Below, piece after piece: positions 54,178 to 61,262 of a stretch of DNA of 64,000 nt; the stretch's first letter is position 1; the number at the start of each line of letters is the position of its first letter. The position numbers and the translations under genes are program-made. Below the pieces are notes generated by a model. The model was not told the DNA's origin. It did no database searches and saw only the letters and a program-made list of their open reading frames with translations. This DNA comes from an uncultured Phascolarctobacterium sp. (GTDB lineage: Bacteria > Bacillota > Negativicutes > Acidaminococcales > Acidaminococcaceae): assembly GCF_900770955.1 (NCBI RefSeq), contig NZ_CAAGLX010000021.1, positions 103,544 to 167,543 on the forward strand. The letters run 5' to 3'.

Positions 54178-55548
54178 ATGACAACAAAAGAATTAGCAGC
54201 TTTTACGGCAGGATTGTGTTACGAAAAGCTTTCCAGGCATAGCATAGACATGGCTAAGAAATGTTTGTTGGACTGGCTGGGAATAGCTATCCGCGGTTCT
54301 CAGGAAAAGCCGGTGCAGATTATTCATGATATTATTTTGCAGGGAGATGCACCAAAGGCAAATATTTTCGGCAGCAGTCCTGCCCAAAAGTGCAGTGCTA
54401 TGAATGCAGCCTTTATCAATAGCGCTGCTTCGCACAGTCTTGATTTTGATGATTTGCATAACCCGTCTATCATCCATCCGGCCTGTGTTGTTGTTTCGCC
54501 TGCGCTGGCTGTTTGCGAAGCAGAGCACAAAAGCGGCAATCAGCTTATTGCTGCCATATGTGCCGGGTATGAGGCTAGCGGGCGTGTAGGCGAAGCTGTG
54601 ATACCGGAATCCTACTTTTTCTGGCATACTACTGGTACTGCAGGAACAATCGCAGCCGGTGCTGCTGCTGCCAACGCTCTTGGTCTTGATGCACAGCAAA
54701 CCTTAATGTGCTACGGCAGTGCCGGTACTCAGGCTGCAGGACTGTGGGAATTTTTGAAGGAAGGAGCCATGAGCAAGCCGCTGCACACAGGCAAGGCATC
54801 CTACAGCGGTGTTCTCAGTGCCTATTTGTCTAAAGCAGGATTTACTGCTGCCAGCAAAATTCTGGAGGGAGAAAAAGGGTTCTGCCGTGCTATGGTGAGC
54901 GAGCCTCACCTGGAAAAGCTTACAGATGGACTTGGCAAGGGAAACTTAAAAATTGATATCAACTCCTTCAAACCATATGCTTGCTGCAAACATGCCCACG
55001 CAGCGCTTTATGCCATTGGCGAGCTGCGCAAGGAATATTCCCTGCAGCTGCAAGACATTGCTCATATTAAACTTTATGTCAATGAGATTACAAATTATCT
55101 GATTAACAATCCTAAACCGCAAACTCCGTATGGCGGTAAATTCAGCATTCAATATTGTTCTGCTGCCATGATGAAATTTGGCGAGGTGGGGATTGCGCAA
55201 TTCAGTGAAGAGTGTATTCATGACAAAGAGCTTGTAGATTTAATGCAAAATATTGAAGTTATCCGTGATAAAGCTATGGAAGAACTTCATGCAGCTGACG
55301 CTTCAAAGCTGGCTTCGAGAGTAGAAATCTGCCTGCAAAGCGGAGAAAAGCTTGTGAAGCAGGTAGATTATCCCAAAGGAGATCCGGAAAATCCCCTTAC
55401 CTGGGATGAACTCTGCGTAAAATTTATGAGTCTTGCTGTCCCTGTATATGGCGAAGCGAAAGCATTACGTCTGCAAAAATGGGTGGAAAACCTTGAGCAG
55501 TGTGCTGACGTTGCCCAAGCTCTGGATGCTTGTCTAAAGGAAGAATAA
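54178..55548 (+). CDS. MmgE/PrpD family protein
   Basis: A 456-aa enzyme of the family that includes 2-methylcitrate dehydratase and cis-aconitate decarboxylase. Seen: CLLDWLGIAIRGS, AAFINSAASHSLDFDDLHNPSIIHPACVV, GYEASGRVGEAV, HTTGTAGTIAAGAAAA and KPYACCKHAHAAL. Substrate is unknown; its position after a TRAP-TAXI transporter suggests a role in catabolism of the imported acid (inference). Separate transcript is likely, given the terminator before it. Confidence 0.9.
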   Translation: MTTKELAAFTAGLCYEKLSRHSIDMAKKCLLDWLGIAIRGSQEKPVQIIHDIILQGDAPKANIFGSSPAQKCSAMNAAFINSAASHSLDFDDLHNPSIIHPACVVVSPALAVCEAEHKSGNQLIAAICAGYEASGRVGEAVIPESYFFWHTTGTAGTIAAGAAAANALGLDAQQTLMCYGSAGTQAAGLWEFLKEGAMSKPLHTGKASYSGVLSAYLSKAGFTAASKILEGEKGFCRAMVSEPHLEKLTDGLGKGNLKIDINSFKPYACCKHAHAALYAIGELRKEYSLQLQDIAHIKLYVNEITNYLINNPKPQTPYGGKFSIQYCSAAMMKFGEVGIAQFSEECIHDKELVDLMQNIEVIRDKAMEELHAADASKLASRVEICLQSGEKLVKQVDYPKGDPENPLTWDELCVKFMSLAVPVYGEAKALRLQKWVENLEQCADVAQALDACLKEE

Positions 55549-55656
55549 TTTATGCAGCCGGAGAAATTATCTGCAGTGTAAAAGATATGTATATGATGAA
55601 GCAAAATAATAATCTGGCTTGATACGCTCATGGAGAAAGCCGGGCGTTTGTTTAAA

Positions 55657-55694
55657 GTCCTGCGTGCGTTTTGTGTGCTGCGCAGGACTTTTTT
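55657..55694 (+). terminator. Terminator (repeat type C, copy 2)
   Basis: GTCCTGCG (55657-55664) pairs with CGCAGGAC (55681-55688), then TTTTTT. Confidence 0.88.
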
Positions 55695-55743
55695 CTTTGC
55701 TATAAGCAAGGCTGCGCTTTTTTCTTCTTATATATAAAGATGA

Positions 55744-55770
55744 GGCTGCCGTACTTTGAGTACGACAGCC
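55744..55770 (-). terminator. Weak hairpin downstream of YvrJ operon
   Basis: GGCTGCCGTAC / GTACGACAGCC stem with 5-nt loop. On the minus strand it is followed by TCATCTTT, a poor T-tract. Confidence 0.4.
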
Positions 55771-55814
55771 CCTGTGCCATATGATTAGTTTTTTATTATA
55801 TTTGCTTGTATATA

Positions 55815-55994
55815 CTATTGCTGCTGTACATACGGAAATTGCATCACGAGTCTTTCCTGCAGCACACGGGTCAGAGTGTCGATATTGGCACTCAGCTTTT
55901 CAATTCTGCCTTCCATACGGACCAGAAGATACGAGCTGACGAGCATAGGGAAACCGTAATCCGCTGCAGCGGAGAGAAGTCTGTCAAATTCCAT
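55815..55994 (-). CDS. YvrJ family small membrane-associated protein
   Basis: A 59-aa protein: N-terminal amphipathic helix, YGFPMLVSSYLLVRMEGRIEKLSANI, then a coiled tail. This matches the YvrJ family of one-helix proteins found in phage-like and sigma-factor cassettes. Size and topology resemble small holin-like proteins (inference). ATG 55994 follows AAGGAG at 8 nt. Last gene of the amidase-DUF1659-DUF2922-YvrJ operon. Confidence 0.78.
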   Translation of the reverse strand: MEFDRLLSAAADYGFPMLVSSYLLVRMEGRIEKLSANIDTLTRVLQERLVMQFPYVQQQ

Positions 55995-56016
55995 GAGGAT
56001 CACTCCTTAGTGCTTT

Positions 56017-56229
56017 TTACGCCAGAACCTGGACGTTGCGATTGACCACACGAGCTTCAACAGCCTGAACCAGGTCACCGCCGACAGTGTTGAAAACGTT
56101 GGCAGCGACGATTTTTTGCATGGCAGCGTCGGTTTCGGCTTTGGTGAGGTTTTCTTTGGGGTTGGAGATGGTGATGATTTTGCTGCTGCCTGCAGCGTTT
56201 TTAAAGACGAGTTGTAAAGATTTTTCCAT
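56017..56229 (-). CDS. DUF2922 family protein
   Basis: A 70-aa protein matching DUF2922: KSLQLVFKNAAGSSKIITISNPKENLT, then AMQKIVAANVF and VEARVVNRNVQVL. Family members are paired with DUF1659 and YvrJ proteins; their role is unknown. Ribosome site AAAGGAGT is upstream. It lies 22 nt before yvrJ. Confidence 0.8.
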   Translation of the reverse strand: MEKSLQLVFKNAAGSSKIITISNPKENLTKAETDAAMQKIVAANVFNTVGGDLVQAVEARVVNRNVQVLA

Positions 56230-56320
56230 GGGTGATTACTCCTTTGTGTTGTGATGATTTAGATGTTTTTTAGGGTGGTGTTCTGGATTAGAATTATCTG
56301 AGTTTAGTCAACTTCTAGTA

Positions 56321-56348
56321 TTACTTCTTTCGGGGACGAAAGAAGTAA
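56321..56348 (-). other. Strong hairpin between DUF1659 and DUF2922 genes
   Basis: Perfect 12-bp stem (56321-56332 with 56337-56348) and GGGA loop, no T-run on either strand. May mark RNA processing or differential expression within the operon. Confidence 0.5.
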
Positions 56349-56407
56349 ATATAAAGCTTGAAGGCTAAACTGCGATTAAATGAATCTTCCTAAAGGAAAA
56401 AGCGCGC

Positions 56408-56635
56408 TTACGCTTCCGCCAGCTCACTCTTCTCAGTCAGCTCAATATCCTTATAAGGCTTCTCCATCAAGCCGCCGATAGCGCTGCCTGCCTCGTACAC
56501 ATTGCCCAGTGCAGCGTCAGTCTTGATGCCGTTGAAGTTTTTCGCCTTATACTTGGTAGTGCCGTCGGCACCGGTGCCATCCTCAACGTTGATTACCAGA
56601 GTACGTTTCAAAATTTCCTGATTGATGTTTGCCAT
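56408..56635 (-). CDS. DUF1659 family protein
   Basis: A 75-aa protein matching DUF1659: ILKRTLVINVEDGTGADGTTKYKAKNFNGIK and a hydrophobic-poor C-terminus. Function unknown; always small and commonly paired with DUF2922. A GAAAGGAG site precedes the ATG. Second gene of the cassette, 38 nt after the amidase. Confidence 0.8.
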   Translation of the reverse strand: MANINQEILKRTLVINVEDGTGADGTTKYKAKNFNGIKTDAALGNVYEAGSAIGGLMEKPYKDIELTEKSELAEA

Positions 56636-56673
56636 AGATTAAAACTCCTTTCGATGATGAAAAAAATGTTGAT

Positions 56674-57291
56674 TTACGCCGCCAGCAGCTCAGGCTGCAC
56701 CACCTTGGGTTCATGTGGCTGCAGCAGCTTGTCCCTGAGCATACCGTGCAAATACGCCAGAGCCTTTTTACGCAGCATTACGCCTCCCGGGCGCAGGGCC
56801 CTCGTTTCCGGCATACCGCTCAGCATGTACAAATCCCAGCGCATATCGGGGTCACCCTGACCGGGGCCGTAAAGGTCGCGGCAGGCTGCTTCGGCATGAG
56901 TCATGACTGTATCATCATTGATTGCCAGTTCCAGCTCATGACACAGGATAGCGACTGCAATCGCCATCTGTTCTACCTGCAGCATTGTTGGCGGATATGC
57001 GCCGTACACAGGATTGCATTTGTAGGCGAGGATAGCGTCCTTGGCACAACAGAGAGTGATGCCGATGGCCTTGCTGTTGCGGCGCCAGGTGTGCGACTTG
57101 TATTCGCGCAGCGTCTTGCAGGTGAGATAAAGCTCGCCGTGCTCGCCGATGTTGATGTGGTAATCATCAAAAACCTGGTCGTAGGTTCCTGCCGTCCAAT
57201 GCAGATAGATGTGAGTGATACCGCCTTTGGCATTCTGAGCCAGGATTCGCAGCTGTTCATGATTAATTCTGCGGGGATTTGTTACAAGCAT
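56674..57291 (-). CDS. N-acetylmuramoyl-L-alanine amidase (Amidase_2/PGRP fold)
   Basis: A 205-aa peptidoglycan amidase without a signal peptide. Zinc ligands fit ITHIYLHWTAGTY near the N-terminus and THAEAACRDLYG later; KAIGITLCC is the central strand. Leaderless amidases rely on a holin or lysis for export, which fits the small YvrJ partner encoded in the same operon (inference). First gene of the minus-strand operon, about 100 nt downstream of the left arm of the 57389-57517 symmetric element. Confidence 0.85.
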   Translation of the reverse strand: MLVTNPRRINHEQLRILAQNAKGGITHIYLHWTAGTYDQVFDDYHINIGEHGELYLTCKTLREYKSHTWRRNSKAIGITLCCAKDAILAYKCNPVYGAYPPTMLQVEQMAIAVAILCHELELAINDDTVMTHAEAACRDLYGPGQGDPDMRWDLYMLSGMPETRALRPGGVMLRKKALAYLHGMLRDKLLQPHEPKVVQPELLAA

Positions 57292-57388
57292 ATGATTAAA
57301 AAGCTCCTTTGTATTTTTTCTCCCATGCGCTTACTTGCATATCCGGATTCTGCTTTGGGCAAGAGGCGGGAGCGTGGTGTTTTTGCCT

Positions 57389-57517
57389 CTCACTATATTA
57401 ATGGCTACGAAAGTGCGATTTTATACCCAACGTCAAAAAATATTTTAAAAAAATTTTTTTAATTTCTTTGAGAGCATGGGTATAAAACAGGCAAAACGTA
57501 GCCATTAGTATAATGAG
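57389..57517. promoter_or_regulatory. Symmetric control element with two 41-nt inverted arms
   Basis: Arms 57389-57429 and 57477-57517 are inverted copies. Reading outward from the centre, both give TGGGTATAAAA, 9 variable nt, CGTAGCCATTA and TATARTGAG. The centre (57447-57460) is a run of seven A's then seven T's, exactly on the symmetry axis. The layout looks like two divergent copies of one bipartite promoter, plausibly for the nearby sigma factor. The left-facing copy would drive the amidase operon; the right-facing one has no gene ahead. Confidence 0.7.
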
Positions 57518-57582
57518 TTTTCTTTTTTCTCTCTTTCTTTTTTATAATTTTTTCTTTCTGTCTTTATTTCTTTTGGCTGTGA

Positions 57583-57609
57583 TAAAAACTACTAGCGTAA
57601 GCTAGTAGT
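57583..57609 (-). terminator. Hairpin with minus-strand T-run in the repeat region
   Basis: ACTACTAGC-GTAA-GCTAGTAGT (57588-57609), perfect 9-bp stem. On the minus strand it is followed by TTTTTATC, so a transcript from the repeat region may end here. Confidence 0.55.
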
Positions 57610-57684
57610 AACCTTGTTCTTTAGAGTACTACCTAAAGGATAGACGTAAAGTACGGTAGTAGTAGAGCGTAGGGCGCAGGCAAA

Positions 57685-57878
57685 ATCCCTAATCCTTGAC
57701 AGGTGAAAAGAGAATAAATCCGGACTCTTGACACTGAAAAAAGGAGATTTTCCCAATACTTGACAAAAGAAAAGGCTGAATCCCATTTACTTGACAAAAT
57801 TAGAAAGTAAAATCCCAAGTACTTGACACTGCTCTTTTTTGGGATACTTGTGTTTAGTGAAATCCCAAAACCTGGACA
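57685..57878. repeat. Array of six imperfect direct repeats at ~32-bp spacing
   Basis: Units resembling ATCCCAANTACTTGACA end at 57701, 57733, 57765, 57796, 57828 and 57878 (intervals 32, 32, 31, 32, 50), with a degenerate unit near 57844-57853 in the last interval. Spacers of about 14 nt differ. The interval equals three DNA helical turns, so bound proteins would line up on one face. Confidence 0.8.
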
Positions 57879-57898
57879 CTTTTCTTTTTATACCGGCG

Positions 57899-57934
57899 TA
57901 AAAAAACGTCCTGCTGAACTGGCAGCAGAACGTC
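57899..57934 (-). terminator. Terminator of the sigma-factor gene
   Basis: ACGTCCTGCTG (57906-57916) pairs with CAGCAGAACGT (57923-57933); on the minus strand it ends in seven T's. Confidence 0.82.
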
Positions 57935-57943
57935 AAAATAAAA

Positions 57944-58660
57944 TTAAGCAATCATACGCTTAAGGTTGTCTAAACCTCTATGCAGATGCAAGTAGGCAGT
58001 TTTGTAGCTTATCTTATGTTCTTCGCTATATTTTTTAATTGTCATATCCGGTTCTTGCATAGCGTTAATAATATTGCGTTGCTTATCTGTAAGACGTTTG
58101 AAGGCAAGCTTCATGGCCTGACTGTCCTCCATTTGAGCAATAGCATCAAATTTGTCAGCAATTTGCAGTCCATCGCCTTCTTCCTCTGCGTCCAGATAAT
58201 AGCAATCCTTGACAGATTTCCCGCGCGTAAACTTGTGCAGCAGTCCGAAATGGATATGGTACTGCAAAAGTCCAGGCAGATGCCCGAAGTCACGTCCGTC
58301 ATACTTATTGATTTGCTCTAAAAAGATTAACCAGGCAGTATTGACGGCATCCTCGCCCAAGGCTTAACGCACTTCGTAGCGATAGGCCTCCTTGTAGATT
58401 AAGGGCTTAAAGGCTGTGCATAATACGTTGATAGCCTCGCGGTCACCTTTTTGGGCGCTGTGCACCAGCTCTTTAAATTCTGTGAGAGTGAAGGTTGTTT
58501 TTTCCTCCGTGCAGTCTTGCGGTTCGGTGCCTTCCGGCACGCAGCAGATTACCTGTTCGGTATTTTCCTGCTCAGGGCAGTTTTTTGTTGTTATGTTGTC
58601 CAGTTCCTTTCTGTGGCGGTCGCAGTGCCGCGTATGACAGAATTCTGTGCTGTACTGCAT
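57944..58660 (-). pseudogene. Sigma-70-like (TcdR/UviA-like) factor interrupted by an in-frame TAA
   Basis: Reads as one 238-codon gene with a single TAA at 58366-58364, between residues 98 and 100. Before it: a Cys/His-rich N-terminus and FKELVHSAQKGDREAINVLCTAF..IYKEAYRYEV (region 2 start). After it: ALGEDAVNTAWLIFLEQINKYDG (region 2 continuation) and LTDKQRNIINAMQEPDMTIKKYSEEHKISYKTAYLHLHRGL (region 4). The second half could start at TTG 58360 but has no ribosome site. Either a recent nonsense mutation, a sequencing error, or readthrough. Confidence 0.78.
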
Positions 58661-58794
58661 CAAGTCTTGATGGCGTCATTATATCACAGAAAGTTGGAAA
58701 GATTCTTATTTGAGCACAATAATGCGCAAATACGTTTCCACCGGTCTTTTTGTAATACTCTGTTAGCAAAATAGTGATATTTTGAGGTGACAGA

Positions 58795-59100
58795 ATGAGA
58801 AAAAGACTTAAGAATTTGTATTCTGAAGAGCTGGTAGGTGCAGATTATGTGCAGGAATTGGTGGAGCTTGGTGTACTTATAGGATCGCACAGAACGGCGT
58901 TGGGGATAAATCAGGAGGAGTTTGCCAAGATGATTGGGGTGTCGCGGCGGACGATGACTAAGATTGAAAACGGCAGGCAGAGTTTGAGTTTTGTTGTTTT
59001 CTTGCGGATTGCTGCTGTGCTGGAGATGCGACCGGAATATTTGCTGCAGGAGCTTGCGAGAGTGACGCAGAGGAAGTGGAGCAGGAAGGGCGAGGATTGA
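58795..59100 (+). CDS. XRE-family helix-turn-helix regulator
   Basis: A 101-aa DNA-binding protein: LGVLIGSHRTALGINQEEFAKMIGVSRRTMTKIENGRQSLSF is a classic Cro/C1 HTH (about 23-64). The C-terminal tail is basic. GAGGTGA precedes the ATG. It is transcribed away from the sigma-factor gene and toward the restriction-modification pair, so it may be a controller protein for either (inference). Confidence 0.88.
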   Translation: MRKRLKNLYSEELVGADYVQELVELGVLIGSHRTALGINQEEFAKMIGVSRRTMTKIENGRQSLSFVVFLRIAAVLEMRPEYLLQELARVTQRKWSRKGED

Positions 59101-59146
59101 GGGGAGAAGAGTATGTCTTAGTTATTTTTTTTAATCGGTAAAGGTC

Positions 59147-59174
59147 TTGTCGGGGGGGAACTCTGTGTTAAAAT
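59147..59174 (+). promoter_or_regulatory. Possible promoter of the methylase/specificity operon
   Basis: TTGTCG (59147-59152), 16-nt spacer, TAAAAT (59169-59174). Confidence 0.4.
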
Positions 59175-59216
59175 AAAAATATATTCGCATAAAATTGGCA
59201 AGGAGTTGTGGGAATA

Positions 59217-61262
59217 GTGACAAGAACAGGTACTCAATCAGTGGAACCAAATGTTGCAGATGCTGTTAACAATTGGCTAAAAAATTATAAAATAGATTAC
59301 AAGCTTGAACAGGAAAGCCTTAATTCTGAAATTGACAAGGCCTTGGAGGAATACCATTCCAAGAGTGGTGGCAAAGGTGGAAACCGTCCGGATGCCAAAG
59401 CCTTGTTGGAAGATAAGTGTTTAAAAAAATGGCCCATTCTTATTGAATATAAGGGCTACAAGGATAAGCTTATCAAGCTGGATGCAGACGGAAGAATTGC
59501 TAACCAAAAAGCAGATAATACGCCTAATTATCAAAATATTAAGGCCTACGCAGTAAATGGTGCAGTACACTATGCAAATGCAGTACTTCACTATACAAGC
59601 TATACTGATGTTATTGCTATAGGTGCAACAGGCTATAAGGATAGTTACGGCAAGCTTACTACAAAAATTAGTGTTTATTATGTATCTAAAAGCAATTTAG
59701 GCTTTGGACAGGAAATAGGCACATATAGCGATCTTTCTTTCTTGAAAGCAGAGAATTTTGATGCCTTTGTAGAGAAGGTAACTAATCTGCATTTGTCAGA
59801 TGAAGAGCTGCAAAAGAATAAGGAAAAACGCGAAGCGGAAATAGATAAAAGCCTGACCAAGTTGAATAATGATATTTATACCGAGGAAAAAGGCTTGGGT
59901 GAAAATGACCGCGTTTATCTTGTTGCAGCATCGATTATTGCGACCTTGGGTGTCCCCGGCAAGGTTGCGCCGTTGGAAAAGAGTGATTTAAAATGCAGTA
60001 ATGAAACCGGTGCTACCGATGGCAATATTATGGTGCGGAAGATTAAAGCATTTTTGAACGAAAAGGCGCTGCCAGAAGGCAAAAAGGAATTAATTATCCG
60101 CACTTTGCAGAACACCTTGGAAAATGATAATATCAACAAGGTTGAAAATGGCGAAACTCAGTTAAAACGAGTGTTCTGTAAAATAGTTGATGACTTAGGC
60201 ATTTATTACAAAATCGGTTTAACAACAGATTTTACAGGCAAGCTGTTTAACGAAATGTATCGTTGGTTGGGATTCAGTCAGGACAAGCTGAATGACGTTG
60301 TACTTACACCGGCATATGTAGCACAGCTTTTGGTTAAGCTGGCGCGTGTAAACAAGGATTCGTATGTGTGGGACTTTGCAACGGGTTCGGCAGGTCTTTT
60401 GGTTGCTGCCATGAATGAAATGCTTTTGGATGCAAAAAATAGTATAACTTCACCAGAAGAATTGCTGCAGAAAGAATTGCATATCAAATCCCAGCAGCTT
60501 TTAGGCTTAGAGATTTTGCCCAGTGTTTATATGTTGGCAATCCTGAATATGATTTTGATGGGTGATGGCAGTTCTAATATTTTGAACAAGGACTCCCTAA
60601 AGGATTATAGCGGTGAATATGGTTTTACCAGTACTGTTTCCCAATATCCGGCAGATGCCTTTGTTTTGAATCCCCCCTATTCTGCAGAGGGTAACGGTAT
60701 GATTTTTGTGGAAAAGGCACTTTCCATGATGCAGAAAGGCTATGCTGCTATTATTATCCAAGGAAGCAGCGGTACTGGCAAAGCAACAGATTTTAATAAG
60801 CGAATCCTTGCACGTAATACCTTATTGGCAAGCATTAAAATGCCGATGGATTTATTTGTTGGTAAATCAAGTGTGCAGACCTATGTATATGTATTCCGTG
60901 TAAACGAAGCACATCAAAAGGACGAGGTAGTAAAGTTTATCGATTTTTCGAATGACGGCTACACACGCACCAACCGTAAAAAGGCCAGCTGTAACCTGCG
61001 TGATACCGATAACGCCAAGGAGCGCTATCAAGAGCTGGTTGACCTTGTGCGTTACGGTAAAAGCAAGCTGCAGTATTTTACGGAAAAGGAATACTACGAG
61101 GGACATATTGATCCGCAAAACGGTGCAGACTGGAATCAAAGCGCACCGGTAGATACCAGACCGACGCTGGCAGATTTTAAGAAAACAGTTAGTGATTATC
61201 TTGCATGGGAAGTAACAAAAATTTTAAAGAGCGGCACGGAGGACGAAGGCCTGGGAAAATAG
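59217..61262 (+). CDS. N6-adenine DNA methylase with N-terminal nuclease-like domain (BcgI-like or type I M subunit)
   Basis: About 681 aa. N-terminal region has a PD-(D/E)xK-like arrangement, Pro59-Asp60 ... ILIEYKG (Glu77-x-Lys79). Methylase core: motif I VWDFATGSAGLL (about 385) and motif IV VLNPPYS (about 484). A nuclease plus N6-methylase in one chain followed by a specificity subunit is the type IIB BcgI arrangement; no HsdR is nearby. Start is GTG 59217 (AGGAG 11 nt upstream) or GTG 59208 (AGGAG only 2 nt away). Ends overlap with the next gene. Confidence 0.83.
   Translation: MTRTGTQSVEPNVADAVNNWLKNYKIDYKLEQESLNSEIDKALEEYHSKSGGKGGNRPDAKALLEDKCLKKWPILIEYKGYKDKLIKLDADGRIANQKADNTPNYQNIKAYAVNGAVHYANAVLHYTSYTDVIAIGATGYKDSYGKLTTKISVYYVSKSNLGFGQEIGTYSDLSFLKAENFDAFVEKVTNLHLSDEELQKNKEKREAEIDKSLTKLNNDIYTEEKGLGENDRVYLVAASIIATLGVPGKVAPLEKSDLKCSNETGATDGNIMVRKIKAFLNEKALPEGKKELIIRTLQNTLENDNINKVENGETQLKRVFCKIVDDLGIYYKIGLTTDFTGKLFNEMYRWLGFSQDKLNDVVLTPAYVAQLLVKLARVNKDSYVWDFATGSAGLLVAAMNEMLLDAKNSITSPEELLQKELHIKSQQLLGLEILPSVYMLAILNMILMGDGSSNILNKDSLKDYSGEYGFTSTVSQYPADAFVLNPPYSAEGNGMIFVEKALSMMQKGYAAIIIQGSSGTGKATDFNKRILARNTLLASIKMPMDLFVGKSSVQTYVYVFRVNEAHQKDEVVKFIDFSNDGYTRTNRKKASCNLRDTDNAKERYQELVDLVRYGKSKLQYFTEKEYYEGHIDPQNGADWNQSAPVDTRPTLADFKKTVSDYLAWEVTKILKSGTEDEGLGK

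Noticed and set aside
57592..57818. Two small minus-strand ORFs of ~60 aa
   Set aside because: They arise from the repeat array, have no ribosome site, and read low-complexity Phe/Ser-rich peptides.
57696..57828. Stack of sigma-A promoters from the repeated TTGACA
   Set aside because: No -10-like hexamer lies 16-18 nt after any of the five perfect copies.
57685..57878. CRISPR array
   Set aside because: The conserved units are short (about 17 nt), imperfect, with ~14-nt spacers and no cas genes nearby. Phased binding sites fit better.
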